Below are positions 20,271 to 31,082 of a stretch of 64,000 nt of DNA, in pieces; position 1 is the stretch's first letter; each line of letters begins with the position of its first letter. The notes beneath the pieces were generated by a model. The model was not told the DNA's origin and ran no database searches. It saw nothing but the letters and a program-made list of their open reading frames with translations. Position numbers and translations under genes: made by a program. Origin of the DNA: Candidatus Endomicrobiellum mastotermitis (GTDB taxonomy: Bacteria > Elusimicrobiota > Endomicrobiia > Endomicrobiales > Endomicrobiaceae); assembly GCA_031272445.1 (NCBI GenBank), contig JAISTT010000012.1, forward strand, positions 38,769 through 102,768. Direction: 5' to 3'.

Positions 20271-21259
20271 TGTTCCCTTCCTGTTTCAAACTGTGGTTCT
20301 ACAACAAGTACAACAATTCTTTCTTTTATATCACAGCTAATATTTTTCAATTTAACTGCATCCTTTGCTGTAACAATAAAAAGAGAATTTTTTTCCTTTT
20401 GGTTAATTATTTTTTTTATCATACCATGATTGCAAATAACATGATCTCTCAACACTATCTCACCCTTTATTCTTATCCCCGATCTTTCAATAGAATTCTT
20501 AAAGCCTTTTGCAAACCCTACTGCACTTAAAGAATACACTCTGGATTTTCTTAAAAGCTCAGCGTCAAAACTCGTATTTAAATCAACAGTTTTATATTTA
20601 AAATTACCGTAATATGTTACAATAGGTTTTTGACCTGATAAAATAAAAACTGATTCCTTTAATTCATTCAGTTTTTCATCCGAAACCATATCTGAATTTG
20701 TAATGACCACAATATCAGCTCTTTTTAAAGCCTTTGGCTTCTCTCTTAAAATTCCAGCAGGTATAAGCATTCCGTTACCAAAAGGATTCGCTGCATTTAT
20801 ACACACGATATCTAAATCTTTTTGAATACTCCAGTGCTGAAACCCATCATCCAAAATATAAACATCTGGGCTTATTTCACTCTCAAATCTCAAAGCACTC
20901 TTATACCTATTAGATCCAACAATCACAGCAGATTTAGGAACACTCTTAGCAATTAAAAGTGGTTCATCACCGCTACTCGAAGCATCAACTCCAATGCCAC
21001 CATTTCTTAAAAGTAATGGAGATCTACTATTTCTATAATAGCCTCGCGTCAAAACTACAGGCTTTAAATTATTATTTATCAGTAAATTTAAAATTTCTAT
21101 TACAATCGGAGTTTTACCAGTCCCACCCCACGTTAGATTGCCTACGCTTACAACAGGTTTTGAGAGTCTTCTCGGATTCTTAAAAGTTCTATCAGCTTTA
21201 TATAAAATAGAATAAATAAAAGAAAGCGGATACATTGCAAACATAATTTTGTTAGACAT
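20231..21259 (-). CDS. lpxK: Tetraacyldisaccharide 4'-kinase
   Basis: VVSVGNLTWGGTGKTP P-loop; VYILDDGFQHWSIQKDLDIV; HVICNHG. Confidence 0.94.
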   Translation of the reverse strand: MSNKIMFAMYPLSFIYSILYKADRTFKNPRRLSKPVVSVGNLTWGGTGKTPIVIEILNLLINNNLKPVVLTRGYYRNSRSPLLLRNGGIGVDASSSGDEPLLIAKSVPKSAVIVGSNRYKSALRFESEISPDVYILDDGFQHWSIQKDLDIVCINAANPFGNGMLIPAGILREKPKALKRADIVVITNSDMVSDEKLNELKESVFILSGQKPIVTYYGNFKYKTVDLNTSFDAELLRKSRVYSLSAVGFAKGFKNSIERSGIRIKGEIVLRDHVICNHGMIKKIINQKEKNSLFIVTAKDAVKLKNISCDIKERIVVLVVEPQFETGREQWEQKVLKRLRFF

Positions 21260-21550
21260 AAATATTCCTTCATTTTTTTCAATCCTTTCTCTAAAAGTTT
21301 AAATATCAAAAATAATACAGCTGAGCTAATGCAAATTATAAAAAATCTTTTTTAACAACTTTAGTCTCTACTTCTACTTATATTTTAACTTTTTTTTCAT
21401 AAGAATAAAAAATAAACTGTGACAAATAAAAACTTCATTTAAAATTTAACAAAATTCTAATCTCATAACAATAATATAGGCAAATTGAATTAATTTCTTA
21501 GTCTAGACACTAAAACTATAGCATCTACTACATTTGTTATAATATATATT

Positions 21551-22603
21551 ATGGGTAATGATATTGACTCTATACTAAACAAAGCCGTTAAATATCACAA
21601 TTTAGATGAAAAAGAAATTCTATGTATTCTTGAAGAGAAAAAAGAATCAAAGAGGCTTTTTTCCGTCGCAGATGAGATACGCAAAAAATATTTAGGCGAC
21701 GGAATACATCTTAGGGCTATCATAGAATTTTCCAATTACTGCAAACAAAATTGTTTATACTGCGGTCTAAGAAAAGGTAATAAATATTTGACACGCTATC
21801 GCATAGAACCACAAGAAATCATAGAATCAGCCAGAAAAGCAAAAAACTATGGTTATAAAACAGTTGTCTTGCAATCAGGCGAAGATTCTTATTATAGTGT
21901 TGACAAAATGACAAAAATTATTTCAACCATTAAAGATTTAGATATTGCTGTAACATTGAGCATAGGTGAAAAAACTTTTGAAGAATATAAAGCCTATCGT
22001 GATGCAGGCACAGATAGATACTTACTCAAGATAGAAACTACAAACGAAATTCTTTATAATAAACTTGACCCAAAAATGAGTCTCACAAATAGAATGCAAT
22101 GTCTAGAAAACATAAAAAAATTAGGATATGAAACTGGTTCTGGAATAATAGTAGGACTCCCAGGACAAACACTGAAAAGTATCGCAAAAGATATTATGTA
22201 TCTTAAATCTATCCCTATAGACATGGCTGGAATAGGACCATTTATTTACAATCCAAGTACTCCCATTGAAAGCACAAAGGAAAATTTTTTTGAATTATCA
22301 CTTAAAGTTATGGCCATTATCCGTTTGCTTATGCCTGACATTAACATAGCCGCAACAACAGCTATGGAAACTGTTAACTCAAGAGGACGCTTAATAGCTT
22401 TACAAAGCGGAGCAAATGTTGTTATGCCAAACACTACCGAGGTAATTTATAGAAAACACTATAAAATATATCCTGGCAAAATCTGCATTAACGATTCTCC
22501 ATCACATTGCAGATCTTGCATAGAAAATAAAATTAAATCTATAAACAGATATATTTCAATGGGAAAAGGATCTCATATAAAACAAAAAAGAGGCATAAAA
22601 TGA
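21551..22603 (+). CDS. hydE: [FeFe]-hydrogenase H-cluster maturase HydE (radical SAM)
   Basis: CKQNCLYCGLR motif and HydE-like GSGIIVGLPGQT, GIGPFIYNPSTP. Confidence 0.9.
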   Translation: MGNDIDSILNKAVKYHNLDEKEILCILEEKKESKRLFSVADEIRKKYLGDGIHLRAIIEFSNYCKQNCLYCGLRKGNKYLTRYRIEPQEIIESARKAKNYGYKTVVLQSGEDSYYSVDKMTKIISTIKDLDIAVTLSIGEKTFEEYKAYRDAGTDRYLLKIETTNEILYNKLDPKMSLTNRMQCLENIKKLGYETGSGIIVGLPGQTLKSIAKDIMYLKSIPIDMAGIGPFIYNPSTPIESTKENFFELSLKVMAIIRLLMPDINIAATTAMETVNSRGRLIALQSGANVVMPNTTEVIYRKHYKIYPGKICINDSPSHCRSCIENKIKSINRYISMGKGSHIKQKRGIK

Positions 22604-23688
22604 GAGTATTAGTCGGATTAAGCGGAGGAGTAGATTCTGCAGTAGCAGCCTACTTATTAAAAAAACAAGGCCACGAAGTAAGTGGCGTAATGATGTCTAT
22701 ATGGGATAATTCTCTTAAAACAATAAAAATTAAAAATTACGACACTTGCTTTGGTCCCGAGGATAAAGACATTGAAGCAGCACATAAAATAGCCGATTTT
22801 ATTAAAATTCCCTTACATATAATAGACTGTCGCGAGGAATACAAAAATTCTGTCCTTGAAAATTTTAGAAACGAGTATAAAGAAGGACGTACGCCAAATC
22901 CTTGTGTTTTATGCAATACTCATATCAAATTTGGATTTCTTCCATCAGCAGCAAAAAAAGCCGGGATTGTTTTTGAAAAATTTGCTACTGGACATTATGC
23001 GAACATAATTTTTGACAACTATTATAATATGTATCAACTTCATAGAGGGATTGATCTAAGTAAAGATCAAAGCTACTTTTTATACAGATTTACGCAAAAA
23101 ACGCTTTCAGAAACTCTTTTCCCAATTGGCAGATATACAAAAAACCAAATAAGGAACATTGCGAAAAAAACAAGAATCCCCGTAGCTGAAAAACCTGAAA
23201 GTCAAGATTTTTATTGTGGAAATTACAATGACATTTTAAAATTTCCGATGAATCAAGGAAACATTATAGATAAAAAAGGTAAAATTCTCGGAAAACACAA
23301 TGGAATATGGAATTACACAATAGGAAAACGTAAAGGACTTGGACTTACAGGTGGAACGAGTAATCCTCTATATGTTATAAACATTTCATATAAACAAAAC
23401 TCTGTAGTAGTAGGTTCAAAAGAAGACCTATATTCATCATCGCTTTCAGTTGAGAAAATATCATGGTGTTCAATCAAAAATCCAAAAAATTCTATTGAGG
23501 CAACCGTAAAAATTCGTCAACAGCATAAGCCAGCAAAGGCAATTATTATCCCAAAGGGAACCTTTTCAGCAAAAGTTAAATTTTCTGAACCTCAAATATC
23601 CATCACTGCAGGACAAAGTGCAGTATTTTATAAAGACAATATCGTCCTCGGTGGCGGGATAATAAGAGACAGCAAGTCGAATTATTAA
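22600..23688 (+). CDS. mnmA: tRNA-specific 2-thiouridylase
   Basis: GLSGGVDSAVAAYLL; TPNPCVLCN; KPESQDFYCG; YTIGKRKGLG. Confidence 0.97.
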   Translation: MRVLVGLSGGVDSAVAAYLLKKQGHEVSGVMMSIWDNSLKTIKIKNYDTCFGPEDKDIEAAHKIADFIKIPLHIIDCREEYKNSVLENFRNEYKEGRTPNPCVLCNTHIKFGFLPSAAKKAGIVFEKFATGHYANIIFDNYYNMYQLHRGIDLSKDQSYFLYRFTQKTLSETLFPIGRYTKNQIRNIAKKTRIPVAEKPESQDFYCGNYNDILKFPMNQGNIIDKKGKILGKHNGIWNYTIGKRKGLGLTGGTSNPLYVINISYKQNSVVVGSKEDLYSSSLSVEKISWCSIKNPKNSIEATVKIRQQHKPAKAIIIPKGTFSAKVKFSEPQISITAGQSAVFYKDNIVLGGGIIRDSKSNY

Positions 23689-23866
23689 TTTACTCTCTTA
23701 CATAGAATTAATTAGTAAATATGACCACAACTAGCAAAGATAGTTTTAAGTTTTATGTTATTCACATCATCTCTTTTTTTAAACCGCAAACGATGCAAAA
23801 TTCTAAATACTTTCATATTTACGCTGGCGTATGAATTAGTGTATACAAATTATACTTTTTTCAACT

Positions 23867-24526
23867 TCATAGTTTATATTTTTCAATCTTTTTCAAAAAA
23901 ATACTCAAGGAAGGACGAGAGATATAATTTGTAATATGATCCTCAACACAATTCCACACTTTTTCATCCTCTACTTCACCTATAAAATCAACATCGTCAC
24001 CAGAACAACTCGAAAGTTTTTTTATAGCATTCTTAACATCTTTACTAATAAAAGTGTTTGTACGTTTCAAATAATCTGAAAAAGAGTAGCCAGAAAGTTT
24101 CAAAAAACGCAAAATAAAAGCGATGAGAGAGCGTTTAGGATATTTACAAGTTTTAAGTATCTCCCAAATTCTTGCTATTAAATCATATTTTCTAGTGTTT
24201 TCAAGATTAAAAGGAGTGAATTTATCACTTACTTCCGCAGCATACAAAGCATACAAATTTTTATTTAAATCTATCTTTATTCTTGTATTGTTTTTAATTA
24301 TACTCGCCCCTGTAACTTTAGGTCTCATAGCAAGATGAGCGCTAAAAACCAAGAACTCGCTTTCAGTTAAGGGTTCTGTCGCATATGAAAGCTTCGCTGC
24401 AATTTTTTTAGCACTAGGGACAATAGCTTGGACCTTACCCCATTCATAAGAATACAAAGTTATAAGTTTATCATGTTCACTCTGTACTTTCGCATTGAGA
24501 ACTAACCCCTTTATCACATAATACAT
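23867..24526 (-). CDS. recO: DNA repair protein RecO
   Basis: KGLVLNAKVQSEHDKLITLYSYEWGKVQAIVPSAKK RecO OB-fold N-terminus; adjacent to ybeY. Confidence 0.85.
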   Translation of the reverse strand: MYYVIKGLVLNAKVQSEHDKLITLYSYEWGKVQAIVPSAKKIAAKLSYATEPLTESEFLVFSAHLAMRPKVTGASIIKNNTRIKIDLNKNLYALYAAEVSDKFTPFNLENTRKYDLIARIWEILKTCKYPKRSLIAFILRFLKLSGYSFSDYLKRTNTFISKDVKNAIKKLSSCSGDDVDFIGEVEDEKVWNCVEDHITNYISRPSLSIFLKKIEKYKL

Positions 24527-24529
24527 TAT

Positions 24530-24982
24530 TTAATCTCGCAACTTATCAAAAAATAAAAACTTAAATATCTTATCCTGCTTATCAAACATTTCAATCCTGT
24601 TTTCTACATCATAGTCTGTGTATCCACATAAATGCAGTACACCATGAATTACTAAATATGCGAGTTCTTGCTGCCATGTATTACCATATTTTTTCGCTTG
24701 CTCTTGTGAGCGTCTTTTAGAAATATAAACATCGCCTACAAAAAATTCTGGAATTACTAAAAAAGATATAACATCGGTTATACGTTTAACTTTCCTGTAT
24801 CTTGCATTGAGATTTTTTATTTCCTTATTGTTTACAATTATAAAGTTTATTTGATATTTTTCTATTTTTTCAGACTTCAAAGTACTCAAGGCAGCTTTTT
24901 TAAGAATTAATACATATTGTTTTGGAAAATTAATAAAATTCACACTTCTATTATTTCCTATCTTTATATTCAATCCTTGCAT
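24530..24982 (-). CDS. ybeY: Endoribonuclease YbeY
   Basis: RKVKRITDVISF; HGVLHLCGYTDYD (HGxLHLxGYDH type). Confidence 0.94.
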   Translation of the reverse strand: MQGLNIKIGNNRSVNFINFPKQYVLILKKAALSTLKSEKIEKYQINFIIVNNKEIKNLNARYRKVKRITDVISFLVIPEFFVGDVYISKRRSQEQAKKYGNTWQQELAYLVIHGVLHLCGYTDYDVENRIEMFDKQDKIFKFLFFDKLRD

Positions 24983-26417
24983 GGTAAATACCTATAAGAG
25001 TTGAAATTACACTGTCTCTTATTACTTGTAAATCTCTTAGAGTTATAGGACAATCTGAAAACTGACCATCAACAAACTTATTGTTTATTATCCTCTCAAC
25101 AACATCTTTTATTCTTAATGCAGTAGGTTCTTCAATACTACGACATGCAGCTTCAGAAGAATCAGCTATCATTACTATTGCAGATTCTATAGTAGTCGGT
25201 TTTGGACCCGGATACCTAAAATTTTCTATATCTGTTGTATCAGGACTTTCTTCTAAAGCTCTATGATAAAAAGCATGTATTGATGTCGTTCCATGATGCT
25301 GCTCAATAATATTGGTAATTTCCTTATCAATATTATATCTTCTAGACAGAGTAACACCATCTTTAACATGCGATATTAAAATCAACCTTGACATTGTTGG
25401 AGAAAGTCTATCATGAGGATTATAGTTAGATACCTGGTTTTCTATGAAATACTGAGGTTTATTGAGTTTGCCTATATCGTGATAATAAGCACCAACTCTT
25501 GCAAGAAGCGAATTCACATTTACGACATTAGCGGCCTGTTCAGCGATATCAGCAGTCATAATTGAATGATGATATGTACCAGGAGCTTCAAGCATAAGTC
25601 TTTTAAGTAAAGGACTATTAAAATCAGAAAGTTCGATTAATTTAATGTTTGTTGTCCTAGAAAATAATTTCTCAAATAGAGGTACAAAAACAAGCAGGAG
25701 AATAATCGTAAATGCGCCATTCAACATACCATAAAAAGAGTTATATCTAAACTGGGAAATATCGTATTTATCAAAAAAATAGAAGATCGATGTTATTGAT
25801 ATACTTGCAACAACAGTTTTAAAACCTATATTTATAAAATCAGCTCTTCTACGTACGTTCTGCACGTTTTTCATAACTAAAATACTGCTGCAAAGCATCA
25901 CGAGAAAAATATCAAATCTCATATCATTTAAAAAAGCTACAAACAAACTTAAAAAAAATGCATATATCATCCCAATTTTTAGCGATAAAAGCATTGCCGA
26001 CATAAGAGTGAACGCAGATGCTGGAGATACAAAAGGAGATATATATTCCTTTGAAATCTGAAAAACAAACATTGCGATAATGAAAAGCAGGCACATCAAA
26101 ACAACTGCATCACTGTCTCTTAATATTGCTTTTTCTATTCCCTTAGTCTGAATAATAAAAAAAACCATACTACTTGTAATAATAATAGCTGCAATCATAG
26201 TTTTGTAACTTATGCCAATTCCTATGACAAACATGCAAAATATCACTATTATAGTGAAAGTCAATGAAACAATAACAGGTATTTTAATTTCTTTTAAAAA
26301 TAAATTTTTGGGATAACGTACAACTGGACCTTTATAGTATCTCACCTTAAGTTTTCTTGCAAACTTCAAAAGAATACTTCTTATCAAAAATCTTATTTTC
26401 CATAATAGATTATTCAT
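24951..26417 (-). CDS. HDIG-domain transmembrane phosphohydrolase (7TM-HD/PgpH-like)
   Basis: Multiple TM helices, then EAPGTYHHSIMTADIAEQAA...GAYYHDIGKLNKP, EQHHGTT. Confidence 0.9.
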   Translation of the reverse strand: MNNLLWKIRFLIRSILLKFARKLKVRYYKGPVVRYPKNLFLKEIKIPVIVSLTFTIIVIFCMFVIGIGISYKTMIAAIIITSSMVFFIIQTKGIEKAILRDSDAVVLMCLLFIIAMFVFQISKEYISPFVSPASAFTLMSAMLLSLKIGMIYAFFLSLFVAFLNDMRFDIFLVMLCSSILVMKNVQNVRRRADFINIGFKTVVASISITSIFYFFDKYDISQFRYNSFYGMLNGAFTIILLLVFVPLFEKLFSRTTNIKLIELSDFNSPLLKRLMLEAPGTYHHSIMTADIAEQAANVVNVNSLLARVGAYYHDIGKLNKPQYFIENQVSNYNPHDRLSPTMSRLILISHVKDGVTLSRRYNIDKEITNIIEQHHGTTSIHAFYHRALEESPDTTDIENFRYPGPKPTTIESAIVMIADSSEAACRSIEEPTALRIKDVVERIINNKFVDGQFSDCPITLRDLQVIRDSVISTLIGIYHARIEYKDRK

Positions 26418-26620
26418 CTTTGTACTCTGTCACCAAATATATATAATCTTACTCTTTAAGACAACTATAATCTAGTCATAAGCACAAACATTTAAAAATT
26501 TTATAAGTACCACTCTCATCTGGCTTACAATATTTTATTATAAATTACACTTCTCTTCTATCAACAATTTATAATTTAACTTTTACATTACCTTATTAAA
26601 TCTAAAAAATTAAAAACTTA

Positions 26621-28378
26621 TCACAAAACAACTCGCAAGCCTAACTCTTTTAATTGCTTACCATCCACTTGACTTGGAGCATTTGAAAGAATATCTATCC
26701 CCTTTTGTGTTTTAGGAAAAGCTATGACATCTCTTATCGACTCTTCTCCTAAAATTAAAGCACACAATCTGTCAAAACCTAGCGCTACACCACCATGTGG
26801 CGGTGCCCCATAACTCAAAGCTTCAAGTAAAAAATTAAATTTTTCTTTTATGGATTCTTCTGCAATATCTAAAATATCAAAAATATTTTTTTGAGCATCA
26901 CTTTTATGTATCCTTATTGATCCACCACCAAGTTCAACACCATTTAAAACAATATCATAAGCCCGCGCTTTTGCTTTACCTACATTCTCTTTCGTAATAA
27001 TGGAATCTTGCAAACACTTAGGAGCTGTAAAAGGATGGTGCAATGCCTGCCATCTACGTTCTTCTTTATTCCATTCCATAAGAGGAAAATCAACAACCCA
27101 TAAAAAATCAAATTTATTTTTATCTATAAGATTACATTCCTTACCCACTTTGAGTCTCAATGCCCCTAACCCTTGGACAACTACTTTTTCGTCATCAGCA
27201 AGAAAAACTACCAAGTCACCAGGTTTGGCGTTAAGCTTGGAAATCACCATTCTTATTTCGTCTTCTTTAAAATACTTTACTATGTTTGACTCTGCACCAG
27301 TATTAGTAATTTTCATCCATACTAAGCCTTTAGCTCCATAGTTACCAACAAATTTTGTAAGTTTATCAATTTTAGCTCTAGAATAATTTGCCCCCTTAGG
27401 AATACACAAACCCCTTACAACTTTCCCGTTCAATACCGCTGACGAAAACACACTAAATTTAACATTCTTAAATTCATGTGTAAAATCTTCTATCTCTAAT
27501 TTAAATCTAACATCAGGCTTGTCAGAACCATATCTTAACATCGCATTAGAATAAGATATTCTCTCAAATGGTATTTTCACTTCAAAGTTTAATAAAACTC
27601 TTAAAATTCTTGCAAGCATCCTCTCAATAATATCCATTATATCTTCTTCATCTACAAACGACATTTCAATATCAACTTGCGTAAATTCAAGTTGTCTATC
27701 TGATCGTAAATCCTCATCTCTAAAACACTTAGTAATTTGATAGTATTTATCAAAACCAGCAACCATTAAAATCTGTTTAAAAAGTTGTGGGGATTGAGGC
27801 AAAGCAAAAAAATCTCCACGCTGAAGTCTTGATGGCACCAAAAAATCTCTAGCGCCTTCAGGAGTAGACTTTGTTAAAAACGGTTTTTCATTTTCTAAAA
27901 ATCCTTCTTCATTTAAAAAATTCCTTATTTCCATCGAAATTTTATGACGCATTATAAAATTCTTCTGAAAATTTGGACGACGCAAGTCAAGATATCTATA
28001 CCTCAGCCTTAATTCCTCACTAATATCATTATAACTTGAAATCTCAAAAGGAAGTCCAAATGAAGTATTCAACACTTCAAAGCTATCGGCCACAAGCTCT
28101 AGCTTCCCAGTAGATATATTCACATTCACAGTACCGTCAGGTCTATATCTAACTAGACCTTTAACAAGAATTACATATTCGCTTCGTAAATCTTGCGCTG
28201 CTTCAAATACTTTCTTATTTTCAGGCTGAAAAACAATTTGTAAAATTCCTTCTCGATCTCTTAAATCAACAAAAATCACACCACCATGATCTCTGCGAGA
28301 ATGAACCCATCCACATACAATAACTTCTTTCCCTATATTACTCTCACCCACATCACCACAATAAATACTTCTCTTCAT
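26621..28378 (-). CDS. aspS: Aspartyl-tRNA synthetase
   Basis: GWVHSRRDHGGVIFVDLRDREG; FRDEDLRSDRQLEFTQVD; GVALGFDRL. Confidence 0.98.
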   Translation of the reverse strand: MKRSIYCGDVGESNIGKEVIVCGWVHSRRDHGGVIFVDLRDREGILQIVFQPENKKVFEAAQDLRSEYVILVKGLVRYRPDGTVNVNISTGKLELVADSFEVLNTSFGLPFEISSYNDISEELRLRYRYLDLRRPNFQKNFIMRHKISMEIRNFLNEEGFLENEKPFLTKSTPEGARDFLVPSRLQRGDFFALPQSPQLFKQILMVAGFDKYYQITKCFRDEDLRSDRQLEFTQVDIEMSFVDEEDIMDIIERMLARILRVLLNFEVKIPFERISYSNAMLRYGSDKPDVRFKLEIEDFTHEFKNVKFSVFSSAVLNGKVVRGLCIPKGANYSRAKIDKLTKFVGNYGAKGLVWMKITNTGAESNIVKYFKEDEIRMVISKLNAKPGDLVVFLADDEKVVVQGLGALRLKVGKECNLIDKNKFDFLWVVDFPLMEWNKEERRWQALHHPFTAPKCLQDSIITKENVGKAKARAYDIVLNGVELGGGSIRIHKSDAQKNIFDILDIAEESIKEKFNFLLEALSYGAPPHGGVALGFDRLCALILGEESIRDVIAFPKTQKGIDILSNAPSQVDGKQLKELGLRVVL

Positions 28379-28477
28379 AAAATCCTCTTCCTTCTATATG
28401 TTGACAAATACAAAAACTTCCACATTCATTAAAACTACAAAAATAAATACGCTAATCAAAAACAACATCTCAGTTAT

Positions 28478-29029
28478 CTATAAAATTGATTCCTTATATT
28501 CAAAAATATTTTCAAAGTATATTAATGCAATAATTGTTTTTGAGTCCATTATTTTGCCTGTTTTTATCATTTTAATTGCCTCTTTAAAACTTACAATTTC
28601 TCTCAAAACAAATTCATCTTCATCAATAATTTGTTTTCCTATTTCAAAATCAAAAGCTACAAAAACGTATATAATCTCATTTGAAAAAGCAACAGTAGGA
28701 TAAAATGATAGAATTTTTTCTAACTTTTTAGCTCTATACCCAGTCTCTTCTTCAAGTTCTCTAATCGCACACTCTAAAGGAGTCTCCCCTTCATTAATTT
28801 TACCAGCGGGAATTTCATAAGTAACTTGACCAATGGGATATCTATATTGCTTTACTAAAATAATATTTTCTTTATCAATGAAAGGAAGAATAGCTGCCGC
28901 ACCAGGATGACTTATATATTCTCTTTTCACAATAGTACTGTTTGGAAGTTCAATTTCATCACAAAAAAAATCTATTCCAATTCCATGATATATAATATCC
29001 TTTTTTATCACTTTTTCAATCATAATCAT
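28478..29029 (-). CDS. NUDIX hydrolase (ADP-ribose pyrophosphatase-like)
   Basis: Nudix box GKINEGETPLECAIRELEEETGYRA. Confidence 0.92.
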   Translation of the reverse strand: MIMIEKVIKKDIIYHGIGIDFFCDEIELPNSTIVKREYISHPGAAAILPFIDKENIILVKQYRYPIGQVTYEIPAGKINEGETPLECAIRELEEETGYRAKKLEKILSFYPTVAFSNEIIYVFVAFDFEIGKQIIDEDEFVLREIVSFKEAIKMIKTGKIMDSKTIIALIYFENIFEYKESIL

Positions 29030-29140
29030 GCTCTATAAATCTATTAGTCTTCTAAGAATCTTACATTTTTCAGACTACTATTTTTAACTTTTATATCTAT
29101 TATTGCTTTTCATTTTACCATTTTTCTTAATACTAAAAAC

Positions 29141-29183
29141 AAATAGAGACTGAAAAGAACTTTTTCTATGTCAGTCTCTATTT
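29141..29183 (-). terminator. Rho-independent terminator downstream of pckG
   Basis: Perfect 13-bp inverted repeat AAATAGAGACTGA...TCAGTCTCTATTT; minus strand continues GTTTTTAGTATT. Confidence 0.75.
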
Positions 29184-29252
29184 ATATATATAACACCGTA
29201 TGGAAAATTGTAAATTATTTAAATACACATCCCATATTTTAATATTTTACAC

Positions 29253-31028
29253 CTAAAACTTCTCTTTAAGGGCATATAGATGATTTCTTAAATCCACAGG
29301 AATTTTATCCCCAAACTTTGCGTAAAACTCTTCTATCATTGATATTTCTTTTTTCCACTCTCCTCTATCAATTTTTAACAATTTCTGCATGGTTTTTTCT
29401 TTAATGTCTAAACCACTTAAATCTATAGAACCCTCTTGAGGGAACAAACCTATTTCACATTCTCTGACGCCAGTCTTTCCTTCAATTCTATCCAACATCC
29501 ATTTTATAACTCTAGAATTATCTTTGAACCCAGGCCACATAAACTTGCCATCTTCATCTTTTCTAAACCAGTTTACCATAAATATTTTAGGAGGCTTTTT
29601 TACTCTTTTACCAATATTTAGCCAATGTTGAAAATAGTCTCCCATACTATACCCGCAAAAAGGAAGCATCGCCATAGGATCACGTCTTACATTCCCCAAC
29701 TGACCACTCGCAGCTGCAGTCGTTTCAGAACCTATTATAGAGGCAGCAAATACACCGCTGCTCCAATCTTTAGTTTCATAAACAAGAGGAATCGTGTCTT
29801 TTCTACGCCCACCAAAAATTATTCCAGAAATAGGAACACCTCTAGGATTGTCATATTCTGGCGAAAGTGTAGGACAGTTATAAATTGAAACTGTAAATCT
29901 CGAATTTGGATGAGCCGCAGGCTTACCAGAATTCCTATCATACTTACACCCCTGCCAATCGCTCAAATGTGAGGGAATGTCGTTTGAAACTCCTTCCCAC
30001 CAAGGAGTATTATTAGAATTATCAACAGCCGTATTAGTAAATAGTGTCGGATAAAATTTATTATTTTTAAGAGTTTTCATCATAACAGGATTAGTATTTA
30101 CCCCAGTTCCAGATGCTACACCAAAAAAGCCAGATTCAGGATTAATCGCATAAAGTCGTCCACCTTCCCCAATATTAATCCAAGCTATGTCATCTCCCAA
30201 TGTCCAAATTTTATAACCCTTAAACACAGGTTCTAACAGAGTAAGATTAGTTTTTCCGCACGCGGAGGGAAAAGCTCCGAGAAAATATGTTACTTTACCC
30301 TCAGGAGACTGTACACCCATAATAACCATATGCTCAGCAAGCCAACCTTCCTGATAACCTAAATAAGAAGCAATTCTTAAAGAGTAACATTTCTTCCCAA
30401 GCAAAGCATTCCCGCCATATCCCGATCCAAAACTCATAACAAGATTTTCTTGTGGGAAGTGCATAATAAACCTTTTATCGGGATTTACATCACCTATAGA
30501 ATGAATTCCTCTAAAAAAGTCAGACGAACTGCCTATTCTCTCAATAGCTTGTTTACCCACTCTCGACATAATTCTCATACTTAAAGCAACGTAAACAGAA
30601 TCAGTTACCTGGACACAGTTTTTTGCATATTTTGACATAGGAGTTCCCATAACAAAAGGAATGACATACATTGTTCTTCCTTTCATAGCACCTTTAAAAA
30701 ACCCCATCATTTTTTCTTTTGCTTTATTAGGATCCATCCAATTATTATTTGGTCCTGCTTGTTCTTTTAAAACAGTACACACAAAAGTCAAATGCTCAGT
30801 ACGTGCAACATCATTAGGGTTTGAACGATGATAATACGAATTTGGATACTCATCATCGTTTAATTCTTTCAGAACAACCCTCCCATCTACTTCTGATTTT
30901 TGAGCGATACTTACTAGTCTTTCGGCTTCCTCTTGTGAACCATCCATAATATAAACATTACTAGGAATCATAAGTTCTCGCATCTCTTTTACAAATAAGT
31001 CTAATGACATTGCCATTTTCTTATACAC
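29253..31028 (-). CDS. pckG: Phosphoenolpyruvate carboxykinase (GTP)
   Basis: FPSACGKTNLTLL; HFPQENLVMSFGSGYGGNALLGKKC; GIIFGGRRKDTIPLVYE. Confidence 0.97.
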   Translation of the reverse strand: MYKKMAMSLDLFVKEMRELMIPSNVYIMDGSQEEAERLVSIAQKSEVDGRVVLKELNDDEYPNSYYHRSNPNDVARTEHLTFVCTVLKEQAGPNNNWMDPNKAKEKMMGFFKGAMKGRTMYVIPFVMGTPMSKYAKNCVQVTDSVYVALSMRIMSRVGKQAIERIGSSSDFFRGIHSIGDVNPDKRFIMHFPQENLVMSFGSGYGGNALLGKKCYSLRIASYLGYQEGWLAEHMVIMGVQSPEGKVTYFLGAFPSACGKTNLTLLEPVFKGYKIWTLGDDIAWINIGEGGRLYAINPESGFFGVASGTGVNTNPVMMKTLKNNKFYPTLFTNTAVDNSNNTPWWEGVSNDIPSHLSDWQGCKYDRNSGKPAAHPNSRFTVSIYNCPTLSPEYDNPRGVPISGIIFGGRRKDTIPLVYETKDWSSGVFAASIIGSETTAAASGQLGNVRRDPMAMLPFCGYSMGDYFQHWLNIGKRVKKPPKIFMVNWFRKDEDGKFMWPGFKDNSRVIKWMLDRIEGKTGVRECEIGLFPQEGSIDLSGLDIKEKTMQKLLKIDRGEWKKEISMIEEFYAKFGDKIPVDLRNHLYALKEKF

Positions 31029-31082
31029 TCCGAAATTTTATTACTACAGTTTATACTTACAAAAAAACATCCTTTCTTAAAA

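Noticed and set aside
27000-27341. 113-aa plus-strand ORF
   Set aside because: Antisense to aspS.
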